Shown here piece after piece: positions 37,874 through 46,556 of a DNA stretch of 64,000 nt. The stretch is taken from the NCBI RefSeq assembly GCF_026183895.1, contig NZ_JAPFQI010000017.1, positions 1-64,000 on the forward strand, written 5' to 3'. The notes under the pieces are model-generated. The model was not told the DNA's origin and searched no databases. It saw only the letters and a list, made by a program, of their open reading frames with translations. Made by a program: the position numbers and the translations under genes. This DNA comes from Sabulicella glaciei. Lineage in GTDB: Bacteria; Pseudomonadota; Alphaproteobacteria; Acetobacterales; Acetobacteraceae. Numbering within the stretch: position 1 is the first letter of the stretch; each line of letters starts with the position of its first letter.

Positions 37874-38815
37874 ATGAGGCAACCCCGCGCGATCATCGTC
37901 GCCGGTCCCACCGCTTCCGGGAAGTCCGCCCTGGCTCTGGGGCTCGCGGAAGCGCTGGGCGGAACGGTGATCAACGCCGACGCCATGCAGTGCTACCAGG
38001 AGCTTCGCGTGCTGACTGCGCGCCCGACGCCGGAGGATGAGGCGCGCGTGCCGCACGCGCTCTATGGCGTCCTGCCCGCCGCGACGCCGGGAAGCGTGGC
38101 GTGGTGGCGCGAGGCGGCGCTGGCTTCCATGGCATCGACACGGCTGCCCATCCTTTGCGGCGGCACGGGGATGTATCTGCGCGCCCTGACCCAGGGCATC
38201 GCCGCCCTGCCCGAGGTGGCGCCCGAAGCGCGGGAGGAGGCGCGCTCCCTCCTCGCCGCGCTCGGTGCGCCTGGGCTGCACGCTCGGCTCCATCCGGAGG
38301 ATGCGGCGATGCTGCGCCCCTCCGACAGCCAGCGCATCGCCCGCGCCTTCGAGGTGTGGCGGAGTTCCGGCAAGCCGCTCGCTGCCTGGCAGCGCGAGGC
38401 GCCGGCGCTGCCCGCCGCCCCCTACGATTTCCGCGTCCTCCTGCTCGATCCCCCGCGGCCTTTGCTGCGCGAGGCCATCGTGGCGCGCTGGGCGGCGATG
38501 CTGGACGGCGGCGCCGTGGAGGAGGTGAGGGGACTGCTGGCCCAGGGCCTGGACCCCGTCCTGCCGGCGATGCGCGCCCATGGCGTGCCGGAACTCGCCG
38601 CGATGCTGCGAAACGAGGCCACGCTGGAGGATGCATCCCGCCGGGCCATCGCCAATACCGGCGCCTATACGCGGCGCCAGGCGACGTGGTTTCGGCATCA
38701 GGCGCTGGCACCTTCCGAGGCGGTGCATAGCATCAATGCGCGTATCGCGGGTCTGTCGCAATTTTCGCAAAGCCAACGCGATCAAATCTTCGCTTTTGTT
38801 GACGGGACCGGTTGA
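37874..38815 (+). CDS. miaA: tRNA dimethylallyltransferase
   Basis: Adds the isopentenyl group to A37 of tRNAs that read UNN codons. 313 residues: P-loop GPTASGKS (11-18), substrate motif INADAMQCYQELRVLTARP, GGTGMYLRAL, and the C-terminal ANTGAYTRRQATWFRHQ. The product is complete. The promoter of ilvB overlaps its last codons. Confidence 0.95.
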   Translation: MRQPRAIIVAGPTASGKSALALGLAEALGGTVINADAMQCYQELRVLTARPTPEDEARVPHALYGVLPAATPGSVAWWREAALASMASTRLPILCGGTGMYLRALTQGIAALPEVAPEAREEARSLLAALGAPGLHARLHPEDAAMLRPSDSQRIARAFEVWRSSGKPLAAWQREAPALPAAPYDFRVLLLDPPRPLLREAIVARWAAMLDGGAVEEVRGLLAQGLDPVLPAMRAHGVPELAAMLRNEATLEDASRRAIANTGAYTRRQATWFRHQALAPSEAVHSINARIAGLSQFSQSQRDQIFAFVDGTG

Positions 38816-38840
38816 CGCGCTGCAGCACGGGGCCTAGTTG
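38812..38840 (+). promoter_or_regulatory. Predicted promoter of ilvBH
   Basis: TTGACG (38812-38817), 17-nt spacer, TAGTTG (38835-38840), 36 nt before the ilvB ATG. The -35 lies over the miaA stop. No leader peptide rich in Ile, Val or Leu codons fits the short leader. Confidence 0.45.
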
Positions 38841-38876
38841 GCGGTCATTGGAGCCGTGAAAGGAATCGGAGCCGCC

Positions 38877-40679
38877 ATGTCTGCCACCCAAGCCCACGCC
38901 CCCGCCGCCACGGAGCATCGCTCGGGCGCGGAGGTCGTCCTTCGCGCGCTGAAGGACCAGGGCGTGGACGTCATCTTCGGCTATCCGGGCGGCGCAGTCC
39001 TGCCGATCTACGACGCGCTGTTCCAGCAGAACGCCATCCGCCACATCCTGGTGCGGCACGAGCAGGCGGCGGTGCACGCGGCCGAGGGCTATGCCCGCTC
39101 GACCGGCAAGGTCGGCGTGGTGCTCGTCACCTCCGGTCCTGGCGCGACCAATGCCGTCACCGGCCTCGTGGACGCGCTGATGGACAGCATCCCGGTGGTC
39201 TGCCTGACGGGGCAGGTGCCGACGCACCTAATCGGCAACGACGCCTTCCAGGAGGCGGACACGACCGGCATCACCCGCCCGGCCACCAAGCACAATTACC
39301 TCGTGAAGCGCTCCGAGGACCTGGCCAGCACCATCCATGACGCCTTCTACGTGGCGAAGTCGGGCCGCCCGGGCCCGGTGGTGGTGGACCTGCCCAAGGA
39401 TATCCTGATCAAGGCTGCCCCCTACACGGAGGCGCCGAGCCAGGAGGAGCCGCATCGCTCCTACCGCCCCCGGACCGAACCAGACCGCAACACGGTGCTG
39501 GAGGCGGTGCGGATGCTCAAGCGCGCCGAGCGCCCCGTGGTCTACACCGGCGGCGGCGTGATCAATTCCGGCCCGGAGGCGTCGCGCCTGCTGGGCGAGT
39601 TCGTGCGCCTGACCGGCATGCCCTGCACTTCGACGCTGATGGGCCTCGGCGCCTTTCCGTCCAGCGACCCGCTCTTTCTCGGGATGCTGGGGATGCACGG
39701 CACGGTCGAGGCCAACCTCGCCATGCATGGCTGCGACGTCATGCTGAACCTGGGCGCACGCTTCGACGACCGCGTGACCGGGCGGCTCGACGCCTTCTCG
39801 CCCGGCTCCAAGAAGATCCACGCCGACATCGACCCGTCCTCGATCAACAAGAACGTGAAGGTGGACGTCGCCATCGTGGGCGATGCCGGCCGCATCATCG
39901 CTGCGCTGATCGAGGCCTGGAAGGCCGACGAGACGCCGGTGGCGAAGGAAGCCCAGTCCGGCTGGTGGAAGAACATCCATGAGTGGCGCGGGCGCGACTG
40001 CCTGCGCTACGTCCAGTCCGGCTCCATCATCAAGCCGCAGCACGCCGTCCACCGCCTCTTCGAGCTGACCAAGGAGGACGGGCGCGACACCTTCATCTCG
40101 ACCGAGGTGGGGCAGCACCAGATGTGGGCCGCCCAGTATTTCGGTTTCGAGAAGCCCAATCGCTGGATGACCTCGGGCGGGCTGGGAACGATGGGTTACG
40201 GGCTGCCCGCCGCCATGGGCGTGCAGATTGCCCATCCGGACGCGTTGTGCATCGACATCGCGGGCGAGGCCTCCATCCTGATGAACATCCAGGAGATGGG
40301 CACGCTGGCGCAGTACCGCCTGCCGGTGAAGGTGTTCATCCTCAACAACGAGTACATGGGCATGGTGCGCCAGTGGCAGGAATTGCTGCATGGCGGCCGC
40401 TACAGCGAATCCTACAGCGATGCCCTGCCGGATTTCGTGAAGCTGGCCGAGGCCTTCCATGCCAAGGGCCTGCGCGCCGAGACGGCGGACCAGCTGGACG
40501 GCGTGATCCGCGAGATGCTGGCCCATCCGGGGCCCGTCATTGCCGATATCTGCGTCGCCAAGGACGAGAACTGCTTCCCGATGATCCCGAGCGGGGCGGC
40601 CCACAACGAGATGATCCTGGGGCCGGACAGCGACGGCAATGCCCGGGCCGTCACCGACGAAGGCAAGGTGCTGGTCTGA
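38877..40679 (+). CDS. ilvB: Acetolactate synthase large subunit
   Basis: TPP enzyme for the first common step of Ile/Val/Leu synthesis. 600 residues from the ATG at 38877, which has a GGAG ribosome-binding site 5 nt upstream; an in-frame TTG 39 nt earlier is rejected. Marks: FGYPGGAVLPIYDAL, the TPP-activating Glu in RHEQAAVHAAEGYAR, and the TPP/Mg region DIAGEASILMNIQEM with NNEYMGMVRQWQELL. The usual Mg-binding GDG/GDA reads GEA, as I recall for other alphaproteobacterial IlvB. ilvH follows with a 1-nt overlap. Confidence 0.96.
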   Translation: MSATQAHAPAATEHRSGAEVVLRALKDQGVDVIFGYPGGAVLPIYDALFQQNAIRHILVRHEQAAVHAAEGYARSTGKVGVVLVTSGPGATNAVTGLVDALMDSIPVVCLTGQVPTHLIGNDAFQEADTTGITRPATKHNYLVKRSEDLASTIHDAFYVAKSGRPGPVVVDLPKDILIKAAPYTEAPSQEEPHRSYRPRTEPDRNTVLEAVRMLKRAERPVVYTGGGVINSGPEASRLLGEFVRLTGMPCTSTLMGLGAFPSSDPLFLGMLGMHGTVEANLAMHGCDVMLNLGARFDDRVTGRLDAFSPGSKKIHADIDPSSINKNVKVDVAIVGDAGRIIAALIEAWKADETPVAKEAQSGWWKNIHEWRGRDCLRYVQSGSIIKPQHAVHRLFELTKEDGRDTFISTEVGQHQMWAAQYFGFEKPNRWMTSGGLGTMGYGLPAAMGVQIAHPDALCIDIAGEASILMNIQEMGTLAQYRLPVKVFILNNEYMGMVRQWQELLHGGRYSESYSDALPDFVKLAEAFHAKGLRAETADQLDGVIREMLAHPGPVIADICVAKDENCFPMIPSGAAHNEMILGPDSDGNARAVTDEGKVLV

Positions 40680-41182
40680 TGCAGCGCAGTGCCACCATCG
40701 CCGTCCTCGTGGAGAACGAGGCCGGGGTCCTCGCCCGCGTCATCGGCCTGTTCTCCGGCCGCGGCTACAACATCGACAGCCTGACCGTCGCCCCGGTGGA
40801 CGAGGCGGGCAAGCTGTCGCGCATCACCGTCGTCACCTCGGGCACGGAGATGGTGATCGAGCAGATCAAGGCGCAGCTCGATCGGCTGGTGCCCGTGCAC
40901 CGCGTCAGCGACCTGACGCTGGAAGGCCCGCACCTGACGCGGGAGCTGGCGCTGATCAAGGTCACGGGCCGGGGCGAGCACCGGGTGGAGGCGCTGCGCC
41001 TCGCCGACGCCTTCCGCGCCCGGGTGGTCGACGCGACCACGGAAAGCTTCGTCTTCGAGATGACGGGCAATGCCGAGAAGATCGAGGCATTCCTGGCGCT
41101 GATGCGGCCCCTGGGCCTGGCCGAGGTGTCGCGCACCGGGGCGGTGGCGATCGCGCGGGGCAGTTCCGCGCTCGCGGCCTGA
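40679..41182 (+). CDS. ilvH: Acetolactate synthase small (regulatory) subunit
   Basis: A 167-residue ACT-domain subunit that activates IlvB and mediates valine feedback. ACT motif ENEAGVLARVIGLFSGRGYN (about 12-31), then the C-terminal domain with FRARVVDATTESFVFEMTG. TGATG overlap with ilvB. Confidence 0.96.
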   Translation: MQRSATIAVLVENEAGVLARVIGLFSGRGYNIDSLTVAPVDEAGKLSRITVVTSGTEMVIEQIKAQLDRLVPVHRVSDLTLEGPHLTRELALIKVTGRGEHRVEALRLADAFRARVVDATTESFVFEMTGNAEKIEAFLALMRPLGLAEVSRTGAVAIARGSSALAA

Positions 41183-41237
41183 AACCTTGGGCGGCATGGC
41201 GTACTTCGCGGCTTGCACCCCATCGGAACCATCCGCC

Positions 41238-42260
41238 ATGCGCCTCTTCGCCTGCCAGGAGTGCCGCAACCTCCTGCACTTCGAGAACGTCGTCTGCGCA
41301 TCCTGCTCCTCCGCCCTCGGCTACCTGCCGGGGCCGGGCGTGCTTTCCGCCTTCCGCGACGGCAAGGCGCGGGCGGACGAGAAGCCCTGGAAGAACTGCG
41401 CCAATTCCGTCCACGGCGTTTGCAACTGGATGCTGCCCGTGGAGGACGAGAACGAGTTCTGCACGGCCTGCCGCCACAACCGCGTCGTTCCGGACCTGTC
41501 GGTGGAGGGCAACCTGCCGCTCTGGCAGAAGCTGGAGATCGCCAAGCGCCGCCTGATCTACACGCTGGACCGGCTGCGCCTGCCCCACGACCCGGAGGAG
41601 CTGCGCTTCGAGTTCCTGGCCGACACGCCCGAGCACCGGGTGATGACCGGCCATGCCGACGGCCTCGTCACCATTGCCCTGGCGGAGGCGGATGACGCGG
41701 AGCGGGAGAAGCGCCGCAACGAGCTGCACGAGCCCTACCGCACCCTGCTGGGCCACATGCGGCACGAGGTCGGCCACTACTACCACACCGTTCTGGTGGA
41801 GCGGGAAGGGCGGACCGAGGAGTTCCGCGACCTGTTCGGCGACGAGACGCAGGACTACGCCGCCGCGCTGAAGGCACATTACGACAAGCCGCCCTCGGAC
41901 GACTGGCGCGGCGAGTTCATCAGCCACTACGCCGCCGCCCACCCGCACGAGGACTGGGCCGAGAGCTTCGCCCACTACCTCCATATGGTGGACAGCCTGG
42001 AGATGGCCGCGAGCTTTGGCATGAGCGTCCGTCCGCGCCTGGACAAGGAGGGCGTGATGGAGGCCGAGGTGGACTTCAACCCCTACAAGGCGAGCATGGA
42101 GGACATCCTCCTGGCCTGGACGCCACTCACCGTCGCGATGAACGCGATGAATCGCTGCATGGGCACGCCGGACCTCTACCCCTTCGTGCTGAGCGACAAG
42201 GTTGCCGAGAAGCTCGGATTCATCCATCGGATCATTCAGGAGCGACCGCCCCTTCAATAG
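41238..42260 (+). CDS. Zinc-ribbon, putative zinc metallopeptidase family protein
   Basis: A 340-residue cytoplasmic protein. The N-terminus has a four-Cys zinc ribbon (Cys6, Cys9, Cys20, Cys23), with further Cys pairs near residues 54-79 (NCANSVHGVCN, FCTACRHN). The central region holds HEVGHYYH (176-183), a HExxH zinc-protease motif, with downstream EDWAESFAHYLHMVD as a possible third ligand. This matches the family annotated as putative zinc-binding metallopeptidase with an N-terminal zinc ribbon; no substrate is known to me. It is inserted between ilvH and ilvC, 55 nt after ilvH. Confidence 0.82.
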   Translation: MRLFACQECRNLLHFENVVCASCSSALGYLPGPGVLSAFRDGKARADEKPWKNCANSVHGVCNWMLPVEDENEFCTACRHNRVVPDLSVEGNLPLWQKLEIAKRRLIYTLDRLRLPHDPEELRFEFLADTPEHRVMTGHADGLVTIALAEADDAEREKRRNELHEPYRTLLGHMRHEVGHYYHTVLVEREGRTEEFRDLFGDETQDYAAALKAHYDKPPSDDWRGEFISHYAAAHPHEDWAESFAHYLHMVDSLEMAASFGMSVRPRLDKEGVMEAEVDFNPYKASMEDILLAWTPLTVAMNAMNRCMGTPDLYPFVLSDKVAEKLGFIHRIIQERPPLQ

Positions 42261-42264
42261 GTGA

Positions 42265-43320
<1,056 letters not shown>

Positions 43321-43332
43321 TCCGGCGTGAGG

Positions 43333-43364
43333 AGGCCCGGCGGGACCACCCGCCGGGCCTTTTT
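43333..43364 (+). terminator. Intrinsic terminator of ilvC
   Basis: AGGCCCGGCGGG pairs perfectly with CCCGCCGGGCCT (12 bp, loop ACCA), followed by a T-run (43360-43364). It ends 4 nt before the stop of the convergent lipoprotein gene; on the minus strand there is no T-run, so it acts mainly on ilvC. Confidence 0.93.
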
Positions 43365-43368
43365 CGTT

Positions 43369-43800
43369 TCAGCGGACCGCGACCTGGACCATGTCCGGTT
43401 CCGCCCCGCGCGCCATGCCCGCATTGACGACGCGGATTCGGTTTGCCGGAATTCCGCGCTCGATCATCGCCTGGCGGATCGCCTGGGCGCGCGAGCGGGC
43501 CACCTGCGTGCCCTGTCGGTTCGCATAGGTCGTGATCGTCATGCGGGTGCGGGGGTTGTCGTTCAGCCGGTCCACCGCCGGGCCCAGATTGGCCATCGCT
43601 TCGTCGGGCAGGGTGCTCGAGGTCGGATCGAAGCGCACATGCGTCACGCGGCCATCGCCGGTGGGCGCGGCGGGGGGCGGGGGCGCGGCGGCAACCGGCG
43701 CGGATTGCGGCGCCACCGGACGGGCCGGGGGCGCCGGGTTGGCGCAGGCGGCGAGAAGCGCCGTGACGGCGAGGGCGGCGAAAAGCGGCTTCTGGATCAT
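43369..43800 (-). CDS. OmpA-like lipoprotein 1
   Basis: A 143-residue predicted lipoprotein. The signal peptide MIQKPLFAALAVTALLAAC ends in a lipobox (LAAC); an Ala/Pro linker follows and then a short OmpA-like peptidoglycan-binding domain (about 60-143; RFDPTSSTLPDEAMANLG, then TTYANRQGTQVARSRAQAIR and GIPANRIRVVNAG). It is probably anchored in the outer membrane. The start at 43800 is set by GGAGG 6 nt upstream; that site lies inside a long hairpin (43805-43849). Confidence 0.82.
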   Translation of the reverse strand: MIQKPLFAALAVTALLAACANPAPPARPVAPQSAPVAAAPPPPAAPTGDGRVTHVRFDPTSSTLPDEAMANLGPAVDRLNDNPRTRMTITTYANRQGTQVARSRAQAIRQAMIERGIPANRIRVVNAGMARGAEPDMVQVAVR

Positions 43801-43804
43801 TGGC

Positions 43805-43849
43805 GGCCTCCGGTTGGGGCAGGGTTGCCCTATTCCCAACACGGAGGCC
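43805..43849 (-). promoter_or_regulatory. Long hairpin enclosing the ribosome-binding site of OmpA-like lipoprotein 1
   Basis: On the minus-strand RNA, GGCCUCCG (43849-43842) pairs with CGGAGGCC (43812-43805). After a bulged U, GUUGGG (43840-43835) pairs with CCCAAC (43818-43813). An inner AGGG/CCCU can also form. The 3' arm contains GGAGG, the only good ribosome-binding site for the gene that starts 5 nt later. There is no T-run. It may limit translation or may be a processed terminator of the upstream gene. Confidence 0.65.
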
Positions 43850-43871
43850 AGGGGGAGGGTTGTGCCCGCCC

Positions 43872-44345
43872 TCAGTTCCTCGCGCCGTCGAGGCGCACTT
43901 CGACCCGGCGGCTTTCCAGATCCTCCATGCCCGGCGTCGGCCCGCGGCTCGCTCGGCGAAGGCGGCTGGCCGGCAGGCCCTGTTCCACCAAGTAGTCATA
44001 GACCACGCGGGCGCGGAGGCGGGACAGCAACACATTCGCCTCGCCCGTGCCGCGCGGCGAGGCATAGCCAACGATGAGCAGCCGGCCCGAGGGATGCGCC
44101 TTCGCCCGCGCCGCCAATTCCCGAAGCGCCTCCTCGGCCTGGTCGTCCATGTCAGCGGACCAGGGCTGGAAGAAGACAGGCAGAGCCGAGGGGCGCGCGG
44201 GCGCGGGGGTGGCTGAGGAGGGTGCCGGTGCGGCCGGCGCGGCCGCGACCGGGGCGGCGGCTGGCGAAGCGGCGACCGGCGCCTCGCCCCGTGGGGCGCA
44301 GGCAGCGAGGCCGGTCACGGCAAGCAGGGCAAGGGCGAGGCGCAT
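43872..44345 (-). CDS. OmpA-like lipoprotein 2
   Basis: A 157-residue predicted lipoprotein: signal peptide MRLALALLAVTGLAAC with lipobox (LAAC), an Ala/Pro-rich linker to about 55, then an OmpA-like domain with VFFQPWSADMDDQAEEAL, IVGYASPRGTGEANVLLSRL and the closing LESRRVEVRL. It is a diverged neighbour of lipoprotein 1 with the same layout, 71 nt upstream on the same strand. The pair may be an old tandem duplication. Its 5' end faces the deacetylase gene (93-nt shared upstream region). Confidence 0.83.
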   Translation of the reverse strand: MRLALALLAVTGLAACAPRGEAPVAASPAAAPVAAAPAAPAPSSATPAPARPSALPVFFQPWSADMDDQAEEALRELAARAKAHPSGRLLIVGYASPRGTGEANVLLSRLRARVVYDYLVEQGLPASRLRRASRGPTPGMEDLESRRVEVRLDGARN

Positions 44346-44438
44346 GGTGGATTCTTTCCCGATATGGGACAGATTTTGCGTCGCTCCCGACCCTTTGTCA
44401 CCCTTGACCCCGGGACCCCCGGCCGGAACTCTCCCGCC

Positions 44439-45356
44439 ATGACCCGCATCGGCGACGACAGCAGCTTCTTCCCCCGCGATTTCGCGGGCTACGGCCCGCA
44501 TCCGCCCGATCCGCACTGGCCGAATGGCGCGCGGGTCGCCCTGTCCTTTGTCCTCAACTACGAGGAAGGGGGCGAGAACACTGTCCTGAACGGGGATGCG
44601 GGCAGCGAGATCTACCTGCACGAGGTCCCGGGCGGCCAGCCGCTCCTTGGCGCGCGGAACCGGACGGTGGAAAGCCAGTTCGACTACGGCGCCCGCGCCG
44701 GGGTGTGGCGCGTGCTGCGCCTCTTCGCGCAGCGGGATCTGCGCTTCACCGTCTACGGCGTGGGCCGCGCCCTGGAACTCAACCCCGCCGCCGCCCGCGC
44801 CTTCGTCGATGCGGGGCACGAGGTGGCGAGCCATGGCTGGCGCTGGATCGACTACCACGGCATGCCCGAGGCGAAGGAGCGCGAGGAGATCGCCCGCTGC
44901 GTCGAGGTGATCGAGCGGCTGTGCGGCAAGTCGCCGGTGGGATGGTACACGGGGCGGATCAGCCCCAACACGCGTCGCCTCGTCGCCGCGCATGGCGGCT
45001 TCCTCTACCAGTCCGACGCCTATGACGACGACCTGCCGCATTACGTGGATGTCGCGGGCAAGCCCGAACTCATCATCCCCTACACGCTCGACAACAACGA
45101 CATGAAGTTCGCCGTGCCGCCCGGCTTCGGCGACCCGGACGGGTTCGAGCGCCACCTGCGCGACGCGCTGGAACAGCTGCGCGAGGAGGGCGGGCGCATG
45201 ATGAGCGTCGGGCTGCATTGCCGCATCGTCGGCCGTCCCGGTCGCGCCCGTGCCCTTTCGCGCTTCCTGGACCATGTCCGGTCCTGCCCGGACGTGTGGG
45301 TCGCGACGCGCGAGGAAATCGCCCGCCACTGGTGGGCAACGCATCCCCCGCGCTGA
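44439..45356 (+). CDS. Polysaccharide deacetylase-family protein, PuuE-like
   Basis: A 305-residue NodB-type hydrolase with the layout of PuuE, the metal-independent-type allantoinase: FAGYGPHPPDPHWPNGARVA, then SFVLNYEEGGENTVLNGD, GHEVASHGWRWIDYHGM, GWYTGRISPNTRRLV, and the C-terminal VWVATREEIARHW. The start at 44439 is the first that gives the family N-terminus. Allantoinases open allantoin to allantoate, but no other purine-breakdown gene is nearby, so the substrate is uncertain. Confidence 0.82.
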   Translation: MTRIGDDSSFFPRDFAGYGPHPPDPHWPNGARVALSFVLNYEEGGENTVLNGDAGSEIYLHEVPGGQPLLGARNRTVESQFDYGARAGVWRVLRLFAQRDLRFTVYGVGRALELNPAAARAFVDAGHEVASHGWRWIDYHGMPEAKEREEIARCVEVIERLCGKSPVGWYTGRISPNTRRLVAAHGGFLYQSDAYDDDLPHYVDVAGKPELIIPYTLDNNDMKFAVPPGFGDPDGFERHLRDALEQLREEGGRMMSVGLHCRIVGRPGRARALSRFLDHVRSCPDVWVATREEIARHWWATHPPR

Positions 45357-45417
45357 GGCCTTCCCTTTCGTTGGGAAGCCGTCCCATCATTGCCTCCTTG
45401 GACGGAGAAAGAATCCA

Positions 45418-45873
45418 ATGGGGAAGTGGGGAATCGGCCTCGTGATGCTGGGCCTGGCCGCAGGCGCGGCGCTGGCCCAGACACCGGCGCAGATCGTGCA
45501 GGAACGGCGCGAGGGTCTTCGGCGCGTGGGCGCGACGATGGAAGCGGTGCAGCAGAGCGTGCAGGGACGCGGCGACCCGACCGCCCTCGCGCCACGCATC
45601 GCCGAGGCGCATGACTTCTTCGCGCAGGGTTTCCCCGCGCGTTTCCCGACCGGCACCCAGCAGGGCACACCAGGGCTGGAAACGCGCGCCCTGCCGGGGA
45701 TCTGGGTCGATTCGGACGGCTTCCATCGGGCCGGGCAGGGGGTGGTCACTGCCCTGGCCAATCTGCGCGACGCCGCCGCCTCCGGCGACCGGGCCGCGAC
45801 GGCCACGGCCTTCCAGGCAGCAGGCGCGGCCTGCGGCAATTGCCACCGGCCGTTCCGCGCCCCGGCGCGCTAG
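45418..45873 (+). CDS. Cytochrome c' (periplasmic)
   Basis: A 151-residue secreted protein: signal peptide about 1-20 (GLAAGAALAQ), then a four-helix bundle typical of cytochrome c' with the heme-binding CGNCH near the C-terminus (about 138-142). Cytochrome c' binds NO and CO and may buffer nitrosative stress. The end overlaps the convergent cytochrome b561 gene by 4 nt; in many proteobacteria the two are in the same orientation and work together. Confidence 0.9.
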   Translation: MGKWGIGLVMLGLAAGAALAQTPAQIVQERREGLRRVGATMEAVQQSVQGRGDPTALAPRIAEAHDFFAQGFPARFPTGTQQGTPGLETRALPGIWVDSDGFHRAGQGVVTALANLRDAAASGDRAATATAFQAAGAACGNCHRPFRAPAR

Positions 45874-46529
45874 CCCAGGTAGGAAGCCCCCGCCACCAGC
45901 GCCGCGCTGAGAGCAAGCAGCGCGGCGCCGAGGGCGGGGTGCGCGATGCGCGGGCCCCGCACCTCCGGCGGCAGGGTCTTGGTGCCGGTGATCATGGCGC
46001 GGACGAGATTCTGGCCCTTCAGCACGCGATAGGCCAGCACCGCGAGGACGTGCAGCACGACAAGCCCGACGATCCACCAATAGATCGCGTAGTGCCAGGA
46101 GGTGAGCCAGTCGCTCGTTTCCTTGGTCACCAGGAAGCGCAGCGGCCCGGCCTGGAAGCTGTCGTCGTTGCTGAACAGGCCGAGGGACGCCTGGGCCCCT
46201 AGCAGCAGCAGGAATGCCACGACGATCCAGCCCCCGGCGGCGTTGTGCGTCACCTCCCGGTCTGCCTCCCGCCGGTGCAGGTGCGACAGGTGGCGCAGCC
46301 CCTGCAGCGGCGGCTTGAGAAAGGAGCGGAACTGCGCGCTCTCGCTGCCGAAGAGGCCCCAGAGCAGGCGGAACACCACGAGGGTCAGCACCGAGTAGCC
46401 GATCAGCGTGTGTAGGCGGAACCAGTGCTGGGTGATCGTCACCCAGGCCAGCGGCACCAGCAGCGCCAGCCCCCAGTGGACCAGCCGGATCCAGGGATCC
46501 CAGACCCGCACGCGCCGCCCTGCTTCCAT
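45870..46529 (-). CDS. Cytochrome b561-family membrane protein
   Basis: A 219-residue di-heme membrane cytochrome of the bacterial b561/Ni-hydrogenase b-type family: VWDPWIRLVHWGLALLVPL with the first heme His, then HTLIGYSVLTLVVFRLLWG, and late His residues in SWHYAIYWWIVGLVVLHVLA. About four or five membrane segments. Likely electron donor for a periplasmic c-type cytochrome, plausibly the cytochrome c' next door. A hydroxyacid dehydrogenase gene lies 27 nt upstream on the same strand. Confidence 0.87.
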   Translation of the reverse strand: MEAGRRVRVWDPWIRLVHWGLALLVPLAWVTITQHWFRLHTLIGYSVLTLVVFRLLWGLFGSESAQFRSFLKPPLQGLRHLSHLHRREADREVTHNAAGGWIVVAFLLLLGAQASLGLFSNDDSFQAGPLRFLVTKETSDWLTSWHYAIYWWIVGLVVLHVLAVLAYRVLKGQNLVRAMITGTKTLPPEVRGPRIAHPALGAALLALSAALVAGASYLG

Positions 46530-46556
46530 GCCCGCACCCCCGATGATGTGACGATG

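Noticed and set aside
40240-40340. IlvB TPP motif reads GEA instead of GDG/GDA
   Set aside because: I recall GEAS in this position in other alphaproteobacterial IlvB proteins, so it is not evidence of a defect.
44439-45356. Allantoin-degradation locus around the PuuE-like gene
   Set aside because: No uricase, transthyretin-like or ureidoglycolate genes are nearby; only the single deacetylase-family gene can be supported.
45360-45378. CTTCCC/GGGAAG hairpin between the PuuE-like gene and cytochrome c'
   Set aside because: Six base pairs with a 7-nt loop and no T-run; too weak to call a terminator.
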